43,441 bases of DNA from RGIG3009 sp045578425 (GTDB lineage: Bacteria; Bacillota; Clostridia; Oscillospirales; Acutalibacteraceae), in the NCBI GenBank assembly GCA_045578425.1, contig JAZNKF010000008.1:1-43441 (forward strand), in the 5' to 3' direction. Position 1 is the first letter of the stretch; each line of letters opens with the position of its first letter. This document shows, in pieces, positions 37,151 through 43,441 of the stretch. The notes below the pieces were generated by a model that did no database searches, had not been told where the DNA came from, and worked only from the letters and a program-made list of their open reading frames with translations. Both the position numbers and the translations under genes were made by a program.

Positions 37151-38699
37151 ATGATTTTGCAACGCTAAAATAGTTGGCGCCGTCGGTAATGGTAAACGTT
37201 TTAGTGTAGAGGGTATCGGTGATGGTGGCGGGGGGAGAGGAAGCAAACCCATCTTCGGGTTTTTGCGGGGGTTCGTTACCATTGAACGGCGGTGGAGTTT
37301 CGCCCTCGGGCTTTTCGGGCGGGGTTTCGCTGCCGAAAGAGGGGCGTTCGCCAAAATCACCTTGTGGTTTTTGGGGCGGCTCGTTGCCGTCAAACGGCGG
37401 TTCGTCTGTGTTGTCAAAAGGACGGTTGCCGCCTTGGGGGCGTCCGCCGCCGTTATTCGTGGTTGCTACCGACAACGCCGTTTCGCCGCGATACAGCGTG
37501 TAGGTTCCCGCTTTAAGCGTGGAGGAGGAGATTACCAGTTGTGTGAACGTGTTGGCGGGGGTGGTGCTGACCACCGTTTCGCCTTGTTCGTTTTTGAGCG
37601 TGTATACCGTGTCGGCGGGTTGGGAGTCGCTAAACGAGAACACGGCAAAGGTTTGGTCACCGTCGGCAAGGCGGTCGAGCATGTTGCCCGTGGCAACGAC
37701 GGTCCCGCCGTTTACATAAATGCCGTTATCCGAATCAATACCTGCATCGCCGCTTTTGCCGCACGCAAAAGCATTGACGGTGCCGCCGTTTATGACAAGC
37801 CAACCGTTCGAGTCGATGCCGTCGCCTTCGGCGGCGGTGGGACTGACCGCAATGTTCAACGTACCGCCGTTGACGGTGGTGACCGAAATGCCGTCTTCGT
37901 TGGTGTTGATGCCGTCGTTTTCCGAAACAATGTTGATGGTGCCGCCGTTGATGGTTAAATGCCGTTCGGAATCGAGACCTTCGTTTTGGGCGGTGATGGT
38001 AAGTGTGCCGTCCCCTTTTTGCTCCCCGCCAACGTTCAGGCTCATGCGGGAATAGACGGCACCGTCGTATTTGTGGAGTTTATCGCTGTCGGCAACTTCG
38101 GTACCGGCTTCGTTTAGGGTGTAGGATTCGTAAATTTTGGCAACGTACGAGCCGTTTACCGTGTTTTTTGAGCCATCGGCGAGCACGATGTTGGCACCCG
38201 CCGCTGTGGTATTCACGGTGTGGGTGGCAGTGTCTTCGTCATCGTCGCTGCATTCATATACTTCGTAAAAGATGATGGCGGGGGCGACGGTGCAGGTGAG
38301 GTTTACGTTATCCAGTATCAGGGTGACCACGGCAGACGGGTTATCGTCGGCCTTTTCCCCTAAGTCCACGGCAATCTGACCTGCCGAAAGGGTGCCGCTG
38401 ACACGGTACGTACCTGCTTTGGTAATGTGGACGACGGTCTGCTTTTTTGCTTCCTCGGCAGAGTGCGCATCACGCTCGCTTCCTTCGCCGTAGGTGAAAT
38501 CGTGCCCTTGCTCGTAATACACAATATCGTTTGCGGTGTAAACCGCTTCGCTTTTTTGCGATGAAACGGGCGCGCCGTTTACCGTAATGCCGTTATCGCC
38601 AAGCACAATGGCGGTGGCGGCAGTGGGGGCTTTGCCGCACGAACAAAGCAGCGTACAACCAAGAACAACGGTTAGTAACAAAGAAATTCCTTTTTTCAT
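37149..38699 (-). CDS. Carbohydrate-binding-domain lipoprotein (DUF4353-like)
   Basis: 516 aa from ATG 38699 (GAGGTG upstream; the frame opens at 38732). Lipoprotein signal MKKGISLLLTVVLGCTLLCS then C. The long central part is a right-handed beta-helix-like array with repeated NGGTxNI/A.. turns (LTINGGTINIVSENDGINT, TVNGGTLNIAVS, LVINGGTVNAFACG), each with Asp/Asn pairs (DGIDSNG, AGIDSDNG). This is the layout of the carbohydrate-binding domain proteins around DUF4353. The C-terminus is a Pro/Gly/Glu-rich tail (PPFDGNEPPQKPQGDF and relatives). Outer-surface localisation; ligand unknown. Confidence 0.85.
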   Translation of the reverse strand: MKKGISLLLTVVLGCTLLCSCGKAPTAATAIVLGDNGITVNGAPVSSQKSEAVYTANDIVYYEQGHDFTYGEGSERDAHSAEEAKKQTVVHITKAGTYRVSGTLSAGQIAVDLGEKADDNPSAVVTLILDNVNLTCTVAPAIIFYEVYECSDDDEDTATHTVNTTAAGANIVLADGSKNTVNGSYVAKIYESYTLNEAGTEVADSDKLHKYDGAVYSRMSLNVGGEQKGDGTLTITAQNEGLDSERHLTINGGTINIVSENDGINTNEDGISVTTVNGGTLNIAVSPTAAEGDGIDSNGWLVINGGTVNAFACGKSGDAGIDSDNGIYVNGGTVVATGNMLDRLADGDQTFAVFSFSDSQPADTVYTLKNEQGETVVSTTPANTFTQLVISSSTLKAGTYTLYRGETALSVATTNNGGGRPQGGNRPFDNTDEPPFDGNEPPQKPQGDFGERPSFGSETPPEKPEGETPPPFNGNEPPQKPEDGFASSPPATITDTLYTKTFTITDGANYFSVAKS

Positions 38700-38721
38700 C
38701 CGTATCACCTCATTTATTTTT

Positions 38722-38755
38722 AGTATACGCACGGTTTTTGTTAGGTTATTGTTAA
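38722..38755 (-). promoter_or_regulatory. Promoter region of the lipoprotein with direct repeats
   Basis: -10 TATACT (38727-38722). No good -35 is present. Instead, TTAACA (38755-38750), 5 nt, CTAACA (38744-38739) form an 11-bp-period direct repeat ending 11 bp before the -10. That pattern resembles response-regulator boxes (PhoP type TTAACA-N5-TTAACA). Activation by a two-component regulator is plausible. Confidence 0.4.
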
Positions 38756-38775
38756 AATTTTAAAAAAAGTATGAA

Positions 38776-38800
38776 CGGCGGTGCAAAAGCACCGCCGACA
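38776..38800 (-). terminator. Terminator after metH
   Basis: CGGCGGTGC-AAAA-GCACCGCCG (38776-38797); on the minus strand followed by TTCATACTTTTTTT. Confidence 0.8.
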
Positions 38801-38802
38801 GA

Positions 38803-41148
38803 TTAGGCATATACGGATTGTGCAAAGCGGACCGCTTCCATGGCATCGGCACCGTAGAAATCGGCACCGATGGCGGCGGCGTAATCCGCGGTGAGCACGG
38901 CACCGCCGACCATGATTTGACAAGCGGGGAGCTCTTGGCGGAGCAGGTGAATGGTTTGTTCCATGGCGGGGACGGTGGTGGTCATCAAGGCGCTGAGCGC
39001 TACCAAACGCGCCCCCGTTTGCCGTACGGCATCAACCACGGTTTGCGGCGGGACGTCTTTGCCCAGGTCGGTAACGTGAAAACCGTAGTTTTCCAAGAGC
39101 AGTTTGACGATGTTTTTGCCGATGTCGTGAATATCGCCCTTGACGGTGGCAATCACCACCGCGCCTTTATCGGCGGCGGCACCGGTTTGCATGGCTGTTT
39201 TTATCACCGCAAAGGCGGCTTTGGCGGCTTCGGCGCTCATGAGCAGTTGCGGTAAAAAGACGGTGCGTTGTTCGTACCCTTTGCCGACGGTGTCCAAGGC
39301 GGGGATGATGTGCGTTTGTACGATGGACAAACCGTCTTGTGTTTTGAGCAAGTCGGTGGTGAGCGCCGCCGCTTTATCGGCAAGGCCGCTGACAACCGCT
39401 TGTGTTAAATCCATTTCGTGCGAGGGGGTGGCGGGCGCCGTGGTGGGAACATCGGCAAAGGCAATGTAGTCGGCGCAGTTTTCGTCACGTCCCGTTAAGG
39501 CGCGGTAGGCGTGATACGTACCGAGCATTTCTTCGGAATAAGGATTCATAATTGCCGCAGACAAGCCGTTTTGCAGTGCGAGGGCAAAAAACGTGCTGTT
39601 GACGGTATTGCGGCACGGCAATCCGAACGATACGTTGGAAATACCAAGCGACGTATGGCAACCAAGTTTTTCGCGCACAGTTTTGAGTGCCTCTAACGTG
39701 ACGCTGCCTGCCGTTTTGTCGGCGCTGACCGTCATGCACAGCGTATCAAACACTATATCGTGTGCGCCAATGCCGTAATCGGCGGCGGTTTTGAGTATGT
39801 TTTCGGCAATCGCTACCCGTCCCTCGGCGGTGGCAGGGATGCCGTTTTCATCCAACGTTAACGCGACAACAAGGCCGCCGTATTTTTTGACAAGCGGGAA
39901 AATGGCCGCCATACTTTCCTCTTTACCGTTGACGGAGTTTATCATGGCTTTGCCGTTATACCGCCGCAACGCGGATTCCATGGCGGCAACGTTGACGGTA
40001 TCAATCTGCAACGGCAGGTCGATTACCGCTTGCAGTTCGCATACCGTGTCTTGAAGCATGGCGACTTCGTCAAGTTGCGGCATGCCGACATTGACGTCCA
40101 ATATATGAACGCCTTTTTGCTGTTGGGCGATGCCTTCGCCCAAAATGTAGGACATATCGTGTTCCAAAACGGCTTGTTTAAAGCGTTTTTTACCCGTGGG
40201 ATTGATGCGTTCGCCAATCAGAACGGGAGAATCGCCGAAATCCACCGCGTGGGTGTAGGACGAAACGCAGGTGATGTGTTTTTGCGTGATGGGTTTTGGT
40301 TTTTTATCCTTTATTTGCTCACACACGGCCGCAATGTAGGCGGGGGTGGTGCCGCAACAACCGCCGACAATGCGTACGCCGCGGTCGACCAAGGTTGCTA
40401 TGGCAGCGGCAAAGTCCGATTCGTTTACGTTGAACACGGTTTTGCCGTTTTGGATTTCGGGGAGTCCCGCGTTGGGTTGCATCAAAATCGGCAGTGAACT
40501 GCGGGTAAGATACTGTTCGACAACGGGAGCAAGTTGTTTTGGTCCCAGCGAGCAGTTGACACCGATGGCATCGGCACCCATGCCTTCCAGCAACGCGACC
40601 ACAGCGGGAACGTCGGCACCCGTCATGAGTTTGCCGTCGGCACCGTAGGCGTTGGAAACAAAAACGGGCAGGTCGCTGTTTTCTTTGGCGGCGAGCAAGG
40701 CGGCTTTGGTTTCGTACAAGTCGTTCATGGTTTCGATGATAATCAAATCGACACCGTATTTGACACCCAAGCGCACCGTTTGGGCAAACACGTGGACGGC
40801 TTCTTCAAAATCCAAGTCGCCGTACGGTTTGAGCAGTTTGCCGGTGGGGCCGATATCCAACGCGACAAAGCGCGGTGCGGCAGTGCGGGCATTTTGCACC
40901 GCCGCTTGGACAATGCGGTCCAATTCGTCGTCAGAAAATTTCAGGCAGTTGGCACCAAAGGTGTTGGTGGTGACCACGTGACTGCCCGCTTGCACATAGC
41001 GGCGGTGAATGTCGGTGATGATTTCGGGGTGGGTGAGATTCCACCGTTCGGGCAATTCGCCCGCGCCGAGTCCCGCTGCTTGCAACAGCGTACCCATGCC
41101 GCCGTCGAGCACGGTGATATGTTGTTTCATAAATTCCACGATGGTCAT
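38803..41148 (-). CDS. metH: Cobalamin-dependent methionine synthase core (MetH without activation domain)
   Basis: 781 aa, ATG 41148 behind GGAGGG. Order: homocysteine-binding barrel about 1-290 (LDGGMGTLLQ; zinc ligands in VNCSLGP, Cys199, and GGCCGTTP, Cys264-265), pterin-binding barrel about 310-560 (VLIGERINPTGKKRFKQAVL, HILDVNVGMPQLDE), then cap and cobalamin domains about 590-781 with the B12 ligand in GDIHDIGKN (His674) and QIMVGGAVLT. E. coli MetH is about 1,227 aa; the missing reactivation domain is the next gene upstream. It transfers the methyl group of 5-methyl-tetrahydrofolate to homocysteine. Confidence 0.96.
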   Translation of the reverse strand: MTIVEFMKQHITVLDGGMGTLLQAAGLGAGELPERWNLTHPEIITDIHRRYVQAGSHVVTTNTFGANCLKFSDDELDRIVQAAVQNARTAAPRFVALDIGPTGKLLKPYGDLDFEEAVHVFAQTVRLGVKYGVDLIIIETMNDLYETKAALLAAKENSDLPVFVSNAYGADGKLMTGADVPAVVALLEGMGADAIGVNCSLGPKQLAPVVEQYLTRSSLPILMQPNAGLPEIQNGKTVFNVNESDFAAAIATLVDRGVRIVGGCCGTTPAYIAAVCEQIKDKKPKPITQKHITCVSSYTHAVDFGDSPVLIGERINPTGKKRFKQAVLEHDMSYILGEGIAQQQKGVHILDVNVGMPQLDEVAMLQDTVCELQAVIDLPLQIDTVNVAAMESALRRYNGKAMINSVNGKEESMAAIFPLVKKYGGLVVALTLDENGIPATAEGRVAIAENILKTAADYGIGAHDIVFDTLCMTVSADKTAGSVTLEALKTVREKLGCHTSLGISNVSFGLPCRNTVNSTFFALALQNGLSAAIMNPYSEEMLGTYHAYRALTGRDENCADYIAFADVPTTAPATPSHEMDLTQAVVSGLADKAAALTTDLLKTQDGLSIVQTHIIPALDTVGKGYEQRTVFLPQLLMSAEAAKAAFAVIKTAMQTGAAADKGAVVIATVKGDIHDIGKNIVKLLLENYGFHVTDLGKDVPPQTVVDAVRQTGARLVALSALMTTTVPAMEQTIHLLRQELPACQIMVGGAVLTADYAAAIGADFYGADAMEAVRFAQSVYA

Positions 41149-41151
41149 GGT

Positions 41152-41733
41152 TTATCCCTCCAAGCCCACCACCGCGGTAACGGATTTGGTGGGTGACATG
41201 AGTAAACTTTCGTTAAGCGTAAGACCGATTTTGCGCGAACAGTCCAACAACCGAAACACGCTATGCTGCGTTTCGAGCGGACAATCGCCGTAACCGGGCG
41301 AAAAACGCCTGCGTACCGTTTGGTCGGTTGCTAAAAAGGTGCAAAACGCTTCGCACAACGCTTCGATGCGTTCGGCACCGATGCTTTGCAGTATCAGTGC
41401 TTTGGATGGCGCGGTGATGCCGTAACGTGTAATCAGGCGGTCAAGTTCCAGTCCGACGGTGGCGGCAAACCAAACAGCGCGGTGGCAGCCGTCAAGTTGT
41501 TTTTGCAACGAACCCGACGGTACAAAAAACGCGCCGAAATCAACGCCGCCGTCTTTGACGGTGACGGGACATTCGGCGTAAACGACGGTGTAGCGCAAAC
41601 TATCCGCCGCTTCGGCAAAGCAGGTGCGGATGGTTTGCTCGATAGTCGGTGTTAACTCCTTGCAACCCGCATACCGTGCCACTTCGCGCACATCCGGGGG
41701 CGAGGGAGCAAACGTTTTAGTCAGAATATTCAC
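41152..41733 (-). CDS. Stand-alone methionine synthase activation domain
   Basis: 193 aa, ATG 41733 overlapping the metF stop by 4 nt; the metH ribosome site lies in its last codons. The C-terminal part RRRFSPGYGDCPLETQHSVF, then LDCSRKIGLTLNESLLMSPT and KSVTAVVGL match the AdoMet-binding activation domain of MetH (RxxPGYxxCPL..., SxSVxG). It likely reductively reactivates cob(II)alamin MetH with AdoMet in trans. Split MetH systems of this kind are known in Firmicutes and Thermotogae. Confidence 0.93.
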   Translation of the reverse strand: MNILTKTFAPSPPDVREVARYAGCKELTPTIEQTIRTCFAEAADSLRYTVVYAECPVTVKDGGVDFGAFFVPSGSLQKQLDGCHRAVWFAATVGLELDRLITRYGITAPSKALILQSIGAERIEALCEAFCTFLATDQTVRRRFSPGYGDCPLETQHSVFRLLDCSRKIGLTLNESLLMSPTKSVTAVVGLEG

Positions 41734-42614
41734 AGCGGTTTCCCCAAAATGGACGACAGGTTTTGCCCGATATGTTCGGCGACGTCGGGTTTGTTCATGG
41801 AATAGACGTGTACGTTTTGGATGCCGTTGGCGTACAAATCAATGATTTGGTCGGTGGCGTAGGCGATACCCGCTTGTTTCATAGCGGCGGGGTCGGCGCC
41901 GAATTTGTCCACCAAACTGGCAAAGCGGCGCGGCATGAACGAGCCCGACAGTTTGACGGCACGTTCCACCTGCCCCGCGTTGGTAATCGGCATGATACCG
42001 GGGATGACGGGGACGGTGATGCCTGCTTCGCGGATTTTATACAGGAAATTATACAACACGTTGTTATCAAAAAACATTTGCGTGGTCAAAAACGAACAAC
42101 CGGCGTCGACTTTTTCTTTCAGGTGCCGAATATCTTCTTTTTGATTGGTGCTTTCGGGATGCACTTCCGGATAACATGCCGCGCCGATGCAAAAATCGGC
42201 ACCGCTTTCTTTAAGTTCGGCAATCAAGTCCACGGCGTGGTGGTAGTGCCAACCGCTACGGTCGGCATTTTCGAGTTCTTTCGGAATATCCCCGCGCAAC
42301 GCGAGCACGTTTTGAATCCCTGCTGTTTGCAACGTTTGAATCATGCTTGCCACGGTGTCTTTGGTCGAGGAGACACATGTCAAATGTGCCAGGGTGGGAA
42401 CACCGTAGCGGGTTTTGATGTTCTTGGCAATATCCAACGTATAACGGCTGGTACCGCCGCCCGCACCGTAGGTGACGCTCATAAACGAGGGGTGCAGTTT
42501 GGCAATTTCCTCGGTGGCGTGTTTGACGGTGTCAAACGCCGAGTCGGTTTTGGGTGGAAACACCTCAAACGAAAGTGAGAGGGTGCCCTTTGACAACAGT
42601 TCGGAGATTTTCAC
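41730..42614 (-). CDS. metF: 5,10-methylenetetrahydrofolate reductase
   Basis: 294 aa, GTG 42614 with AAGGAAG upstream. Flavin (beta/alpha)8 barrel: LSFEVFPPKTDSAFDTV (about 14-30, with the catalytic Glu), FMSVTYGAGGGTSRYTLDIA (about 45-64), PTLAHLTCVSSTKD, NVLALRGDIPKE, and DAGCSFLTTQMFFDNNVLYN. It makes 5-methyl-THF, the methyl donor for MetH, so metF - activation domain - metH form a logical operon in pathway order. Confidence 0.96.
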   Translation of the reverse strand: MKISELLSKGTLSLSFEVFPPKTDSAFDTVKHATEEIAKLHPSFMSVTYGAGGGTSRYTLDIAKNIKTRYGVPTLAHLTCVSSTKDTVASMIQTLQTAGIQNVLALRGDIPKELENADRSGWHYHHAVDLIAELKESGADFCIGAACYPEVHPESTNQKEDIRHLKEKVDAGCSFLTTQMFFDNNVLYNFLYKIREAGITVPVIPGIMPITNAGQVERAVKLSGSFMPRRFASLVDKFGADPAAMKQAGIAYATDQIIDLYANGIQNVHVYSMNKPDVAEHIGQNLSSILGKPL

Positions 42615-42641
42615 GCAAATTCACTTCCTTTTTATGCATTT

Positions 42642-42698
42642 ACCATACCACGACTGGCATAAAAAGTCAACGGCTCCCCAAAACGAAGGAGCCGTTGA
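42642..42698 (-). promoter_or_regulatory. metF promoter fused to the upstream terminator
   Basis: On the minus strand: -35 TTGACT (42670-42665), 17-bp spacer, -10 TATGGT (42647-42642). The terminator of the gene at 42716 is CAACGGCTCC/GGAGCCGTTG (42669-42698), followed by ACTTTTTA. The 3' stem and T-run overlap the -35. Confidence 0.75.
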
Positions 42699-42715
42699 CG
42701 CAAAAGGGTTTTTGA

Positions 42716-43090
42716 TTACGTGTTACGGCAGCTGCACGCGGTGATGCACACAGCGGTGACCAAGGTAAAGACCACAAAGAGCGTGGCAATGCCGAGAATG
42801 ACGGCAAACAAGGCGAGCGGTGCAATGCCGACCGTGAAAAACGATACCGCGGCGGCAACAATCGCGCCAAATGCACCGATTAAAAAGGCGGTGCGGTATA
42901 CGCAAAAGCACGGTGACAGCGCCGCATAAACGGGGGACAGCAACACAGCGGCAACGCCCAACGTGAGGTATACCCACAAAAGCACACCTACCGTGACAAA
43001 GCCCAGCGCGTACAGCACGCCGACCGCCACACCTGCCAAAATGCCGAGAATGACAGCCGCGTACGAGCAATTATTTTGACAACAGGTCAT
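42716..43090 (-). CDS. Small Cys-rich multi-span membrane protein
   Basis: 124 aa from ATG 43090 (GGGGGTG upstream; the frame opens at 43192). Cys-rich start MTCCQNNCSYAAVILGILAG, four spans (AAVILGILAGVAVGVLYALG; VGVLLWVYLTLGVAAVLLSP; FLIGAFGAIVAAAVSFFTVG; LALFAVILGIATLFVVFTLV), Cys motif CFCVY in the middle, and terminal CITACSCRNT. Similar Cys-tailed small membrane proteins are common in spore-forming Clostridia but have no assigned role. Alone in its unit. Confidence 0.78.
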   Translation of the reverse strand: MTCCQNNCSYAAVILGILAGVAVGVLYALGFVTVGVLLWVYLTLGVAAVLLSPVYAALSPCFCVYRTAFLIGAFGAIVAAAVSFFTVGIAPLALFAVILGIATLFVVFTLVTAVCITACSCRNT

Positions 43091-43157
43091 TTGTTTCACC
43101 CCCTTAGGCTGGTCTATTTTCAGTATATGACAAAACGGACAAGGTGTGCGGACAGGC

Positions 43158-43186
43158 TTGCAAACGACGAGCAAGTTTGGTATACT
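43158..43186 (+). promoter_or_regulatory. Promoter of the cobalamin riboswitch transcript
   Basis: -35 TTGCAA (43158-43163), 17-bp spacer, -10 TATACT (43181-43186). Confidence 0.8.
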
Positions 43187-43192
43187 GAACAT

Positions 43193-43390
43193 GACTCAAA
43201 AAGGAAACAGGTGCAAATCCTGTACGAGCCCGTCGCCGTGAAGCACGTTTTTGGGTGGTTTCTATTCGTTACCGCAAAACGAAGACACGCCATTGGGGGA
43301 AACTCTGAGAAGGCGAAACAACCTTGTGCATAGGCTGGCGGGAGTCGAACTCTTTACGCCTGCAAAAGAAAATTTCCGGTGATAGTTTGC
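43193..43390 (+). promoter_or_regulatory. Cobalamin (AdoCbl) riboswitch, gene outside window
   Basis: Core segments in order: AAAAAGGAAACAGGTGCAAA with TCCTGTACGAGCCCGTCGCC and GTGAAGC (43198-43245), GACACGCCATTGGGGGAAAC then CTGAGAAGGCG (about 43283-43317), and the B12-box-like AGGCTGGCGGGAGTCGAAC (about 43332-43350). The order and content match the cobalamin riboswitch consensus (GGTGaAAaTCC..., GCCACTG, AAGGCG, B12 box). It should repress the gene to the right, probably cobalamin uptake or synthesis, when cobalamin is plentiful. Confidence 0.88.
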
Positions 43391-43441
43391 CTCAAAACTT
43401 GAAATACGTTAGTATTCCTTCGTTTTTCGGCTTCCTCTCAC

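Noticed and set aside
42600..42720. SAM or other methionine-related riboswitch before metF
   Set aside because: The space from promoter to start codon is about 30 nt, too short for a SAM-I or SAM-II element, and no consensus is seen.

Overview
The window looks like a chromosomal segment of a Gram-positive, low-to-mid GC member of the Clostridia, most likely Oscillospirales. This is inferred from gene content: DnaD plus a DnaI/DnaC-type loader, LytTR-DUF3021, AzlCD, a PASTA kinase-like protein, a split cobalamin methionine synthase, strong AGGAGG-type ribosome sites, many GTG/TTG starts, and the dispersed palindromic repeats near 8.9 and 23.1 kb. No species call can be made from sequence reading alone. 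No tRNA, rRNA, CRISPR array, transposase or phage structural gene was seen.

Region 1 (1-13.9 kb) is AT-richer and accessory in style. It starts with a minus-strand locus: a promoter, a structured ~200-nt leader RNA, an intrinsic terminator, a 256-aa protein, and a zinc-ribbon/coiled-coil/membrane/repeat protein that runs off the left edge. Then come a PnuC-type transporter behind a structured leader, an XRE regulator facing a Fic protein across a palindrome-rich promoter, two near-identical CPBP membrane proteases about 4 kb apart, a secreted repeat protein, another XRE regulator, a strong promoter feeding apparently non-coding structured sequence, a P-loop kinase-like protein, a DUF4234 protein, and a GntR/ABC/permease/lipoprotein operon.

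Region 2 (14-25.3 kb) is metabolic and transport-rich: a deacetylase-like protein plus MFS carrier, an acyltransferase, an AEC carrier with AzlC and AzlD in overlapping frames, two small regulators (HTH; LytTR with DUF3021), and an NhaC-type antiporter carrying a DnaJ-like double CxxCxGxG motif. A mosaic of dispersed repeats is followed by an XRE regulator facing a SLOG-like protein with twin CCATATATGG palindromes, and a three-gene cluster of small proteins.

Region 3 (25.2-43.4 kb) is mostly core: rsmI, trmN6-like, a 56-aa ferredoxin, then an operon of dnaD, helicase loader, degenerate PASTA kinase, esterase, nagA and a membrane-anchored protein. It continues with a 47-aa Asn/Gln-rich protein, a DivIVA-like protein, a YdbC/PC4 protein, uppP, a second nagA-like gene, a carbohydrate-binding-domain lipoprotein, and the minus-strand operon metF - MetH activation domain - metH. 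The right end carries a plus-strand promoter and a cobalamin riboswitch whose gene lies outside the window. This fits the neighbouring B12-dependent methionine synthase.

The best candidates for something undescribed are the structured RNA-terminator-gene locus at 1-2.6 kb, the strong promoter with folded RNA at 8.6-8.9 kb, and the pseudokinase-like PASTA protein at 29.6 kb. Many promoters sit directly behind the terminator of the previous unit, so units are tightly packed.
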